Positions 6,122 to 13,652 of a stretch of 13,652 bases of DNA are shown piece after piece. The notes beneath the pieces were generated by a model, which had not been told where the DNA came from, ran no database searches, and saw only the letters and a list, made by a program, of their open reading frames with translations. Made by a program: the position numbers and the translations under genes. Within the stretch, counting starts at the first letter, position 1, and the number at the start of each line of letters is the position of its first letter. The stretch lies in the NCBI GenBank assembly GCA_900554585.1, contig USHS01000010.1, positions 1 to 13,652 of the forward strand. Direction: 5' to 3'. This DNA is from an uncultured Collinsella sp. GTDB lineage: Bacteria > Actinomycetota > Coriobacteriia > Coriobacteriales > Coriobacteriaceae.

Positions 6122-8575
6122 CTAGATAAACCCAAAGTGTTCGAGCGCGGTGACGACACCGTCGTGTTCGAAGCTGTCGGTTACGTAGTCGGCCTTTTCC
6201 TTGAGGAAGTCCGGCGCGTTGCCCATGGCGATGCCAACATCGACCGCCTCCATGAGGGCGATGTCGTTGCTCGCGTCGCCAATGCCATATACGGTGCCGT
6301 GGTCTGGTCCCAGGGCGTCAAGCACAGCCTTGATTCCGGCCCGTTTGGTGCACTCGCGCGGCGAGATTTCTGTGACCTCGAGCTCGAGCTCGTTGAGGCA
6401 GAGCAGAGGTCCAAGCTCTTCATCTTGGGCGATGCGGTTGGCAAGTGGTGTGGACATAAGAATTTTATAGGCGTTGTAGTGCTCAAGTTGCGTGACGGCG
6501 TCGCCCACGGTGCGTGCGTAGCCGTACGTCTCGGGGGCATCTGCACTCATGCGCACGACGCGATCGATGCCCTCAAAGCGAATGACCTCGCCCGATTGCT
6601 CGAGATAGGGGGCGAGGCGCTGTAGCAGACCAGGGTTTATGGCTGCATTTCGCACGATACGCCCCTCGAGTTCGGCGTAACCGCCCGCGAGGCACACGAC
6701 GCCTGCCCACGGCAGCTCGAGCAGCTTGGGATGGATGCAGCTGAGGGTGCGCCCCGTACAGATAAAGGCTTTGTTGCCGTTGGCGACAAACGTGCGAATT
6801 GCCTGTGCAACCGTCTCGTTGGGATAGGGGGAGAGGTCTCGCTCACCCTCGGGAAGCTCCTGGGCAAGTCTGGGATCTTGCCAGGCGAGCGTACCGTCGA
6901 TGTCGAAGAAGCAGACATTGCCATGCTTTTTGGTGGCGTCGGCGGCATGAGAAGGCGAGGCGGCGAATGCAAAACCCGGTTCGAGGCCCATGATCTGGTC
7001 AAAATGCTCTTTGACGCGGGGTACCGAGATGCCGATGATTACCTGAGCGGTCTTGCCGGTGACGATGAGGCCTTTGGCACCCGCTGCGACAAAGGTCGCA
7101 TTGTCCGCGACGATGGAGGGGTCCACGACTTCGACGCGCAGGCGCGTGGCGCAGTTGGTTGCGCCCACAATGTTGGAGACGCCGCCCAGAAGCGTCACAA
7201 CCTGCTCGGCGAGCAGATGATCTTGTGAGGCCTGGTCGCCGGAAGCGCCGGTTTTGGATGAGCGCTTTTCGTCAACGTCGTCTCCCGTCAAGCGCGAGAG
7301 CGCCGCGTTGCTGGCGATGTGGTCCTCGCGTCCCGGGGTTTTAAGGTCAAAGGTCAGGATAAGACCTCGAAAGCTCAGAAAGAAGATGACGCTAAAGATG
7401 AGTCCGATTCCGAGTGCCAAAAGGTAGGAGCCGGCATGCGTCCGCATGAGCGGGATAAAGTTGAAGGCAGCCATTTCCATAAAACCGCCCGAGAAGATGC
7501 CGACGACGCCAAAGAAGTTCATAGCCATGGCGAGGCAGGAAGATAGGACGGCATAGAGCAAAAAGAGTCCGGGATAGGTGAACATAAAGAGAAACTCGAG
7601 CGGTTCGGTGACGCCGCAGACCACTGAGGCAACAATGGCGGGAACCAGGATGACCTTGAGGGCAGCGCGGCGCTCGGGCTTTGCGGTGGAGTAGAACGCA
7701 GCCGCGATGGCAGGAAGGCCAAAGAGCTTGACCCAGCCGGTGGCGGTAAAACCGGCCCACGGCGCAAGCTCATTGAGGGGGCGCATGCTATGGGAGAGAA
7801 TGGGGAGCAAATTGGTCCACGTGGCGTAGATGCCGTCGTTAATGACCAGGTTGTCGTAGTAGATCGGCATGTAGAGCAGGTGGTGCAGCCCCATGGGCTC
7901 GAGTGCTCGTTCTAAAAAGACAAAGATGCCTACGCCAAAGGGACCGACGCCCACAAGCGCGTGGCGCAGCGTTTCGGTCGCTGCGTATACGAAGGGCACG
8001 ATGGCGGCCGAGATGGCGGCAAGGGCGAACACGGCAAAAAAGCTGATGAGGTAGACCAGCGAGGAACCCGAGAAGGTACCGAGCCAATCGGGAACCTTGG
8101 CATCGTAGAAGCGGTCATGGATGGCGACGACGGTTGCCGACACCGCCAGCGGGCCAATAATGCCGGTGTCGAGGGTCTTGATGCCGTCGATGATGGTAAT
8201 GCCGCTGGCGGGGGTCAAAGACGACGGGTACTTAAGTCCAAGGTTGTCTCCGCTCAGCTTGATGATCTCGCTCAAAAAGAAGCAATAGGCAAAATAGGCC
8301 ACGAGCGCCTCGAGGCAACAACGTGCCGGTTGCTTTTGGGCAAGGCCGATGGGCAGCGCTACGGCAAAAAGGAGCGGAAGTCGTTTAAAGACCGTCCACG
8401 AGCCACGCTGGATGATAGTCCAAAAAACGTACCAAGGGGTTCCGTATACGGCGAGGTCGCCGACGATATCCGCAGACGTTGCGAGGGCGGAGACACCGAC
8501 CATAAGGCCCGATATGGAAAACAACATGGCGGGCGCGAACATTGCCCCGCCAAAGCGTTGGATTTTTTGCAGCAT
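6122..8575 (-). CDS. PTS EIIC-EIIB (alpha-glucoside/GlvC-like) fused to a Cof-type HAD phosphatase
   Basis: An 817-residue membrane protein. Residues 1 to about 410 are a glucose-superfamily EIIC domain opening with MLQKIQRFGGAMFAP, as in GlvC/alpha-glucoside permeases, and carrying GVTEPLEF (321-328). Residues about 455-540 are EIIB with phospho-cysteine C475 in NCATRLR. GlvC-type proteins normally end here at about 530 residues. In this one an intact HAD domain follows (about 553-817): FFDIDGT (nucleophile D558, D560), CTGRT (T607), K704, and GDASND (D767, N770, D771). There is no EIIA domain, so a separate EIIA must phosphorylate C475. No phospho-alpha-glucosidase gene is visible, so the HAD domain may dephosphorylate the imported sugar phosphate (inference). 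A strong GGGAGG site precedes ATG 8575. The gene diverges from a TreR-like repressor gene, the likely regulator. Confidence 0.93.
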   Translation of the reverse strand: MLQKIQRFGGAMFAPAMLFSISGLMVGVSALATSADIVGDLAVYGTPWYVFWTIIQRGSWTVFKRLPLLFAVALPIGLAQKQPARCCLEALVAYFAYCFFLSEIIKLSGDNLGLKYPSSLTPASGITIIDGIKTLDTGIIGPLAVSATVVAIHDRFYDAKVPDWLGTFSGSSLVYLISFFAVFALAAISAAIVPFVYAATETLRHALVGVGPFGVGIFVFLERALEPMGLHHLLYMPIYYDNLVINDGIYATWTNLLPILSHSMRPLNELAPWAGFTATGWVKLFGLPAIAAAFYSTAKPERRAALKVILVPAIVASVVCGVTEPLEFLFMFTYPGLFLLYAVLSSCLAMAMNFFGVVGIFSGGFMEMAAFNFIPLMRTHAGSYLLALGIGLIFSVIFFLSFRGLILTFDLKTPGREDHIASNAALSRLTGDDVDEKRSSKTGASGDQASQDHLLAEQVVTLLGGVSNIVGATNCATRLRVEVVDPSIVADNATFVAAGAKGLIVTGKTAQVIIGISVPRVKEHFDQIMGLEPGFAFAASPSHAADATKKHGNVCFFDIDGTLAWQDPRLAQELPEGERDLSPYPNETVAQAIRTFVANGNKAFICTGRTLSCIHPKLLELPWAGVVCLAGGYAELEGRIVRNAAINPGLLQRLAPYLEQSGEVIRFEGIDRVVRMSADAPETYGYARTVGDAVTQLEHYNAYKILMSTPLANRIAQDEELGPLLCLNELELEVTEISPRECTKRAGIKAVLDALGPDHGTVYGIGDASNDIALMEAVDVGIAMGNAPDFLKEKADYVTDSFEHDGVVTALEHFGFI

Positions 8576-8618
8576 GTTCTGCCTCCCGAATATCGAGGCG
8601 CGTTGCGCGTGGTGAAAC

Positions 8619-8628
8619 GTTTAAACAA
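8619..8628. promoter_or_regulatory. GTTTAAACAA motif near the PTS start (candidate GntR operator 1)
   Basis: GTTTAAACAA, built on the palindrome GTTTAAAC, lies 44-53 bases upstream of the PTS start codon. A TACAAT on the minus strand (8636-8641) could be the -10 box of the PTS gene, putting this motif at about the transcription start, where a bound repressor would block initiation. No good -35 is visible. Operator identity is inferred from the repeated motif and its placement. Confidence 0.45.
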
Positions 8629-8740
8629 TGGATTCATTGTAGAGGACCAGACGATTGTCGTACCGGCAGTTTTGATCGAAACCGGTTTGGGCGGGACAGA
8701 AACCGTCAACGGTTAAATCCTGTCGCTTTGCCGATAATCG

Positions 8741-8750
8741 GTTTAAACAA
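8741..8750. promoter_or_regulatory. GTTTAAACAA motif near the GntR gene (candidate operator 2)
   Basis: This is an exact second copy of the ten-base motif found near the PTS start, 53 bases before the regulator's ATG. It falls in the -35 region of a possible promoter whose -10 box is TATCGT in TGCTATCGT (8764-8769). This suggests autoregulation by the GntR protein. The rest of the gap holds further A/T-rich partial palindromes around AAACCGGTTT. Confidence 0.45.
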
Positions 8751-8802
8751 CTTTAAGAAATGCTATCGTGCCTAACCATACATATTCATTAGAGGTGAAG
8801 TC

Positions 8803-9522
8803 ATGCCAAAAGCGATTTACGAAGGAATCTACCGCGAGATCCGTTCGCGCATCATTAACGGGACTTATGCGTTTCAGGAGATGCTGCCAACCGAAGCCGA
8901 GCTGACCGCGGAGTTTGGCTGCACGCGCAATACCGTTCGACGCGCCTTGAGCATGCTGGCCGACCAGATGTTTGTGCAGCCTATACACGGCAAGGGCGTG
9001 CGCGTTATTTGGCTCAAGGGCGAAACCGACATGCTGGGCGCACTCGAGGAAGTCGAGTCGTTTGGCGAATTTGCAAAGCGCAACAATGCCGTCGCATCGA
9101 CCGAGGTCAAGTCTTTTGAGCATTTGATTTGCACCGAGCAACTCTCTCGTCGCCTGGGCTTTAAGGTGGGCGAGGAGTTGATTCGCGTGGTGCGTGTCCG
9201 AAGCCTTAACGGCAATGCGCGCCAAGTAGACCATGGTTACTTTTTGGAGTCAATCGCCAAGGGCCTGACGCCCGAGATCGCCGCAAAGTCAATTTACGAC
9301 TATCTGGAGCACAAACGCGGCGTCAAGGTGATGGCGAGTCGCCGTACAGTGAGCGTCGAGCTTGCCAACGATGAGGACTGCAGCTATCTTGACCTCGGCA
9401 AATACAACTGTGTCGCCGTCATGGAGAGCCAGTCGTACACCTCGGACGGCATCTTGTTCGAGGTCACGCATGCCCGCACGCATCCCGAGATCTTCCATTA
9501 CCGCGTCAACTCCAAGCGATAG
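8803..9522 (+). CDS. GntR-family regulator with UTRA domain (HutC subfamily, TreR-like)
   Basis: A 239-residue DNA-binding regulator. Residues about 1-70 form a GntR winged helix (YEGIYREIRSRIINGTY, LPTEAELTAEFGCTRNTVRRAL, HGKGVRV). Residues about 90-233 form a UTRA ligand-binding domain (DHGYFLESI, SIYDYLEHKRGVKV, LFEVTHARTHPEIFHYRV). The layout, length and several blocks match TreR of Bacillus, whose ligand is trehalose 6-phosphate, so a phosphorylated disaccharide produced by the divergent PTS is a sensible ligand; the exact sugar is not known. The ATG has AGAGGTG six bases upstream. It very likely represses the divergent PTS-HAD gene, and possibly itself, through the GTTTAAACAA sites. A strong terminator follows, separating it from the ABC operon. 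Confidence 0.92.
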   Translation: MPKAIYEGIYREIRSRIINGTYAFQEMLPTEAELTAEFGCTRNTVRRALSMLADQMFVQPIHGKGVRVIWLKGETDMLGALEEVESFGEFAKRNNAVASTEVKSFEHLICTEQLSRRLGFKVGEELIRVVRVRSLNGNARQVDHGYFLESIAKGLTPEIAAKSIYDYLEHKRGVKVMASRRTVSVELANDEDCSYLDLGKYNCVAVMESQSYTSDGILFEVTHARTHPEIFHYRVNSKR

Positions 9523-9564
9523 CCGGCTAGCTCGCAGCCTGACGAGACCCATGCCCTCAAAGCG

Positions 9565-9614
9565 AAAACGCCCGGTCAAACCGACGATGCATCGGCTTGA
9601 CCGGGCGTTTTCTC
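9565..9614 (+). terminator. Strong intrinsic terminator after the GntR gene (symmetrical)
   Basis: Perfect 15-bp arms, AAAACGCCCGGTCAA (9565-9579) and TTGACCGGGCGTTTT (9597-9611), are capped by a GATGCATC-centred inner stem. The A-run and T-run at the two ends let it act in both directions. It ends the GntR transcript 43 bases after the stop codon and isolates it from the ABC operon. Confidence 0.93.
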
Positions 9615-9645
9615 TGCGTTTGATAACAAATAATTGTTTATACAA

Positions 9646-9665
9646 AACTTGTCAAGTATCAAGTT
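9646..9665. promoter_or_regulatory. Upstream palindrome in the ABC operon promoter region
   Basis: AACTTG...CAAGTT flanks the perfect palindrome ACTTGTCAAGT (9647-9657). It shares ACTTG/CAAGT half sites with a longer palindrome about 50 bases downstream, suggesting that one regulator binds both. TTGTCA (9649-9654) inside it could also be read as a -35 box, though no matching -10 is clear. Confidence 0.4.
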
Positions 9666-9705
9666 GAAATTACCGTTCACCGAAGTTTTTCTACCGCTCT
9701 AGTAA

Positions 9706-9723
9706 TACTTGTTCAAACAAGTA
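9706..9723. promoter_or_regulatory. Downstream palindrome, candidate operator of the ABC operon
   Basis: TACTTGTTCAAACAAGTA has perfect 8-base arms around CA. It lies about 12 bases before TATCGT (9735-9740), a plausible -10 box, so it covers the -35 region. Such a site suits a LacI- or GntR-type repressor of sugar transport. No LacI gene is in view, and the site differs from the GTTTAAACAA motif. The 306 bases between the GntR stop and the solute-binding start otherwise hold the terminator and the leader hairpins. Confidence 0.5.
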
Positions 9724-9754
9724 GCCAAATAGCGTATCGTACAAATCAGCAAAA

Positions 9755-9805
9755 GGGGCAAAGTCCCCGAGCCAATCTCCGAAGGCGGCGGCAAAGGGTG
9801 CCGCC
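9755..9805 (+). promoter_or_regulatory. Two leader hairpins before the solute-binding protein gene
   Basis: GGGG/CCCC (9755-9758, 9764-9767) and GGCGGCA/TGCCGCC (9787-9793, 9799-9805) form two small stems in the untranslated leader. The second ends 23 bases before the start codon. They may stabilise the mRNA or tune translation of this highly expressed type of gene. I see no known riboswitch pattern. Confidence 0.4.
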
Positions 9806-9828
9806 ACGGTGTGAAAGGGTGGATTGTA

Positions 9829-11145
9829 ATGAAGAACGAAATGAGCAGAAGGCAGTTCCTGGGCTTTGCTGGTTCCGCGGCTGCGGTTCTTGGTCTGGGT
9901 CTCGTGGGCTGCGGTGGCTCCGCCGGCTCCGGCTCCTCTGCTTCTGGTGACGCTGCCGAGGTCTACTTCCTCCAATTTAAGCCCGAGGTCGACAAGGAGT
10001 GGAAGGAGATCGCCAAGGCGTACAAGGAGGAGAAGGGCGTCGAGGTCAAGATCGTGACCGCCGCCTCCAACACCTACGAGGAGAAGCTCAAGTCCGAGAT
10101 GTCCAAGAGCTCCGCTCCGACCCTGTTCCAGGTCAACGGCCCCACCGGTCTTAAGAACTGGAAGGATTACTGCGCCGACCTGTCCGATACCAAGCTCCGC
10201 GGTGAGCTCATTGACGACTCCCTGGCTCTGCAGTCCGATGGCAAGGATCTGGGTATCGACTGGGTCCAGGAGAGCTACGGCATCATCTACAACAAGCAGC
10301 TGCTCGAGAAGGCTGGCTACAAGGCCGAGGACATCAACTCCTTCGACAAGCTGAAGGCTTGTGCTGACGACATCCAGGCCCGCAAGGACGAGCTTGGCGT
10401 TGAGGGTGCCTTCACTTCTGCCGGCATGGATGACTCCTCCAGCTGGCGCTACACTACCCACCTCGCCAACCTCCCGCTCTACTACGAGTTCGAGAAGGAG
10501 CACAACCAGGAGGACGACGAGATCAAGGGCGAGTATCTCGACAACTTCAAGCAGATTTTCGACCTGTACATCACCGACTCCACCTGCGATCCTTCGCAGC
10601 TTGCCTCCAAGACCGGCGACGACGCCACCAACGAGTTCGCAACCGGCAAGGCCGTCTTCTATCAGAACGGCTCTTGGGCATACGCTGACCTCACCAAGGC
10701 CGGTATGACCGACGACCAGCTCGGCATGCTGCCGATCTACATCGGCGTCGACGGCGAGGAGAACCAGGGCCTGTGCTCCGGCGGCGAGAACTACTGGTGC
10801 GTGAGCTCCCAGGCTTCCGAGGATGCTCAGAAGGCCACCGAGGACTTCATGTACTGGTGCGTCACCGCTGACACCCCGACCAGCATCATCGCCGACAAGA
10901 TGGGTCTGACCGCTCCGTTCAAGAGCGCCAAGGAGACCACCAACGTCTTCTCGCAGCAGGCCGTTGCCATGGCCAAGGACGGCAAGAAGACCGTCGCTTG
11001 GGACTTCGTCTACATCCCCTCTGAGGAGTGGAAGAAGAACCTCAAGCAGGCTCTGATCGCCTACGCTGCCGACAACACCAAGTGGGACGGCGTCAAGAAC
11101 GCCTTCGTCGATGGCTGGAAGACCGAGAAGGCTGCTTCCGAGTAA
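9829..11145 (+). CDS. ABC transporter solute-binding lipoprotein (carbohydrate, family 1)
   Basis: A 438-residue extracellular receptor that captures a sugar and delivers it to the membrane permeases encoded next. I choose ATG 9829, preceded by AAAGGGTGG at good spacing, over the GTG at 9811. The N-terminus has a twin-arginine motif SRRQFLG (residues 6-12), a hydrophobic stretch and the lipobox LVGC with C28 as the lipidated cysteine, so it looks like a Tat-exported lipoprotein. A short Gly/Ser linker leads into a SBP_bac_1 type fold, including WVQESYGIIYNKQLLEKAGY and FATGKAVFYQNGSW. Length and Trp/Tyr-rich segments suit oligosaccharide binding; the substrate is not determinable here. It is the first gene of the operon, 87 bp before the first permease gene. 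Its uniformly GC-ending codons suggest high expression. Confidence 0.93.
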   Translation: MKNEMSRRQFLGFAGSAAAVLGLGLVGCGGSAGSGSSASGDAAEVYFLQFKPEVDKEWKEIAKAYKEEKGVEVKIVTAASNTYEEKLKSEMSKSSAPTLFQVNGPTGLKNWKDYCADLSDTKLRGELIDDSLALQSDGKDLGIDWVQESYGIIYNKQLLEKAGYKAEDINSFDKLKACADDIQARKDELGVEGAFTSAGMDDSSSWRYTTHLANLPLYYEFEKEHNQEDDEIKGEYLDNFKQIFDLYITDSTCDPSQLASKTGDDATNEFATGKAVFYQNGSWAYADLTKAGMTDDQLGMLPIYIGVDGEENQGLCSGGENYWCVSSQASEDAQKATEDFMYWCVTADTPTSIIADKMGLTAPFKSAKETTNVFSQQAVAMAKDGKKTVAWDFVYIPSEEWKKNLKQALIAYAADNTKWDGVKNAFVDGWKTEKAASE

Positions 11146-11177
11146 GCAGTTGCTGCCCAAGCTATCTGATTAGCGAC

Positions 11178-11211
11178 AGGGGGCGGGCAGACGTTGGTTT
11201 GCCCGCCCCCT
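11178..11211 (+). other. Intergenic stem-loop between binding-protein and permease genes
   Basis: Perfect 12-bp arms, AGGGGGCGGGCA and TGCCCGCCCCCT, surround a 10-base loop. No T-run follows, so this is better read as an mRNA-protecting or partial-termination hairpin than as a full terminator. Such elements commonly keep the binding-protein message more abundant than that of the permeases. It ends 21 bases before the next start codon. Confidence 0.7.
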
Positions 11212-11232
11212 GCATATTGAAAGGACCCTTTT

Positions 11233-12087
11233 ATGGGCAAAGCACTCAAGCGCTGGTGGCCGCTCTTTATGCTGCCCACGTGTCTGGCGTTTATGATCGG
11301 GTTCGTGATCCCTTTTATCCAGGGCTTCTATCTCTCGTTCTGCCAGTTTATTACCATTAACAACGCGCACTTTGTCGGTATCGCGAACTACGTGCGCGCG
11401 CTGTCCGATCCGCAGTTTGCCACGTCGTTCTTCTTTACCGTGGCGTTTGCCTTCCTGTCGACGGTGCTCATCAACGTGATCGCCCTGGCAATTGCGCAGG
11501 CGCTCACCCGCAAGGCGCTCAAAGGCACCAACATCTTCCGTACGATTTTCTTTATGCCTAACCTGATCGGCGGCATCGTGCTGGGCTACATCTGGCAGAT
11601 TCTGATCAACTGCCTGCTCTCCAACGTGGGCGCCCAGCTCATTGCCCTTAACTCCGCTGCCGGCTTCTGGGGCCTTATCATCCTGACCCTGTGGCAGCAG
11701 GTCGGCTACATGATGATCATCTACATCGCTGGTCTGCAGTCCATTCCGTCCGACTACATCGAGGCCGCCAAGGTCGACGGTGCCACGGCATGGCAGACGT
11801 TTTGGAAGGTTAAGATCCCTAACCTGATGCCGACCATCACCATTTGCCTGTTCCTGTCCATCACCAACGGCTTTAAGCTGTTCGACCAGAACCTCGCCCT
11901 TACCGGCGGCGCCCCCGCGCACTCCACCGAGATGCTCGCCCTGAACATCTACAACACGTTCTATTCTCGTGCCGGTATCGCATGGCAGGGCATTGGCCAG
12001 GCCAAGGCAGTCATCTTCTGCATCCTGGTCGTAGCCATCTCCATGATTCAGCTTAAGGCCACGAGGTCCAAGGAGGTGCAGCAGTAA
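11233..12087 (+). CDS. Sugar ABC transporter permease, MalF/UgpA type
   Basis: A 284-residue inner-membrane subunit of a CUT1-type carbohydrate importer with about six hydrophobic helices. The first is LFMLPTCLAFMIGFVIPF near residues 11-28. The EAA loop that docks the ATPase is EAAKVDGATAWQTFW beginning at E177, followed by KIPNLMPT. The start ATG has AAAGGA upstream. The gene lies 87 bp after the binding-protein gene, and its stop overlaps the next start in TAATG, showing translational coupling with the partner permease. The absence of a large periplasmic loop distinguishes it from enterobacterial MalF and fits the shorter UgpA/MsmF-like group. The substrate is unknown. Confidence 0.94.
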   Translation: MGKALKRWWPLFMLPTCLAFMIGFVIPFIQGFYLSFCQFITINNAHFVGIANYVRALSDPQFATSFFFTVAFAFLSTVLINVIALAIAQALTRKALKGTNIFRTIFFMPNLIGGIVLGYIWQILINCLLSNVGAQLIALNSAAGFWGLIILTLWQQVGYMMIIYIAGLQSIPSDYIEAAKVDGATAWQTFWKVKIPNLMPTITICLFLSITNGFKLFDQNLALTGGAPAHSTEMLALNIYNTFYSRAGIAWQGIGQAKAVIFCILVVAISMIQLKATRSKEVQQ

Positions 12088-12926
12088 TGAAACGCGATAA
12101 GGTTATCAACCGCGCGCTCTCAATCTTCTTTACGATTCTGTCGCTCGCGTGGATCTACCCCGTGTTCATGATCGCGCTCAATTCCTTTAAGAAAGCGACC
12201 GCAATCAGCACCACCACAGCGTTCGATCTGCTCACGCCCGAGACGTTCAACGGCCTTGCAAACTACTTGCACGCTCTTAACGAGCAGGGCTTTGCCTCGG
12301 CATTTATGTACTCGCTCATCATCACGGTCACGTCGGTCGTGCTGATCTTGGTGTGCTGCTCCATGTGCGCTTGGTATGTGGTTCGTGTCAACAACAAGAT
12401 CTCGAACTTCTTCTATTACCTGTTCGTCTTCTCGATGGTCGTGCCCTTCCAGATGCTCATGTTCACGCTGTCCAATTTGGCGGACCGCATCGGCTTCAAC
12501 ACGCCGTTCAACATCTGCTTTATCTATCTTGGCTTTGGCGCGGGCCTGGCGGTCTTTATGTTCGCCGGCTTTGTAAAGAACATTCCGCTCGAGATCGAAG
12601 AGGCGGCCATGATCGACGGCTGCAACCCGGTCCAGGTGTTCTTTAAGATCGTCCTTCCCATCATGAAGCCCACCTATCTTTCGGTCGGCATTCTCGAGAC
12701 CATGTGGGTCTGGAACGACTATCTGCTGCCCTACCTTACCCTCGACTCCACCAAGTACAAGACCATTCCTATCTTGATCCAGTACTTCCGCGGCGGCTAC
12801 GGCCACGTCGAGCTCGGTCCCATGATGGCCTGCATCATGATGGTCGTTATCCCCATCGTCATCATGTACATCCTCTGCCAGAAGTACATCATCGACGGCG
12901 TGGTGGCAGGTGCCGTCAAGGGTTGA
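12087..12926 (+). CDS. Sugar ABC transporter permease, MalG/UgpE type
   Basis: A 279-residue partner permease with about six membrane helices, the first being ALSIFFTILSLAWIYPVFMI at residues 9-28. The EAA loop is EEAAMIDGCNPVQVFF with E172, followed by KIVLPIMKP. The C-terminal half ends with the KYIIDGVVAGAVKG tail typical of MalG/UgpE proteins. The ATG overlaps the stop codon of the previous gene by one base and is served by AAGGAGGT inside that gene, so the two permeases are made in step. It forms the heterodimeric channel with the preceding protein. It is followed 68 bp later by the ATPase gene. Confidence 0.94.
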   Translation: MKRDKVINRALSIFFTILSLAWIYPVFMIALNSFKKATAISTTTAFDLLTPETFNGLANYLHALNEQGFASAFMYSLIITVTSVVLILVCCSMCAWYVVRVNNKISNFFYYLFVFSMVVPFQMLMFTLSNLADRIGFNTPFNICFIYLGFGAGLAVFMFAGFVKNIPLEIEEAAMIDGCNPVQVFFKIVLPIMKPTYLSVGILETMWVWNDYLLPYLTLDSTKYKTIPILIQYFRGGYGHVELGPMMACIMMVVIPIVIMYILCQKYIIDGVVAGAVKG

Positions 12927-12950
12927 TGCCGTAACTGTTTTGCAAGTTTC

Positions 12951-12977
12951 TGCGGCGCCCCTCAGCGCGGCGCCGCA
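12951..12977 (+). other. Intergenic stem-loop before the ATPase gene
   Basis: TGCGGCGCC (12951-12959) and GGCGCCGCA (12969-12977) form a perfect 9-bp stem with a 9-base loop. No T-run follows. Like the hairpin after the binding-protein gene, it ends close to the next ribosome binding site (GAAAGG), so it probably modulates mRNA stability or ATPase expression rather than ending transcription. Confidence 0.65.
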
Positions 12978-12994
12978 TATCGAAAGGTAAAGAC

Positions 12995-13652
<658 letters not shown>

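Noticed and set aside
9691..11160. 489-codon minus-strand ORF opposite the solute-binding gene
   Set aside because: Repetitive Leu/Val/Gly translation typical of the antisense of a highly codon-biased gene; no family features.

Overview
The window looks like chromosomal DNA of a human-gut Coriobacteriia, most plausibly Collinsella. This rests on GC-rich codon use, the style of the sugar-transport genes, a Lys-rich insertion in the ABC ATPase, and GC-rich palindromic repeats around a tRNA. The genus is an inference from sequence style; no search was run.

Left part (1-3900). The first ~100 bases read on the minus strand as a piece of a BceB/FtsX-type permease that stops abruptly. A plus-strand ORF for a protein with a JetD-like (DUF2220, Toprim) C-terminal domain and a long charged low-complexity N-terminal half follows at once. 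An elaborate nested inverted repeat, then a hairpin and two tandem palindromes, lead into an AAA (AAA_14/DUF4143) ATPase gene. After it come GC-rich palindromes, sequences resembling tRNA 3' ends, an intrinsic terminator and a minus-strand tRNA-Gln(UUG).

Middle part (3900-9620). Three minus-strand genes follow: a double peptidoglycan-binding-domain protein without a signal peptide, a polyprenyl diphosphate synthase, and an 817-residue PTS permease (EIIC-EIIB, alpha-glucoside/GlvC-like) fused in frame to a complete Cof-type HAD phosphatase. A divergent TreR-like GntR/UTRA regulator faces the PTS gene across 227 bp that hold two copies of GTTTAAACAA, one near each gene. A strong two-way terminator closes the regulator gene.

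Right part (9620-13652). A carbohydrate ABC-transporter operon has a promoter region with two palindromes, a leader with two hairpins, a Tat-type lipoprotein solute-binding protein, two MalF/MalG-type permeases overlapping by one base, and an MsmK/UgpC-type ATPase that runs off the right edge. GC-rich stem-loops sit in the two intergenic gaps just ahead of the next ribosome binding sites, as expected for differential expression within the operon.

The most unusual items are the PTS-HAD fusion (possible import, phosphorylation and dephosphorylation in one polypeptide), the JetD-like protein with a disordered arm and no visible JetABC, the permease/JetD junction at the left edge, and the repeat-flanked AAA ATPase with tandem palindromes in front of it.
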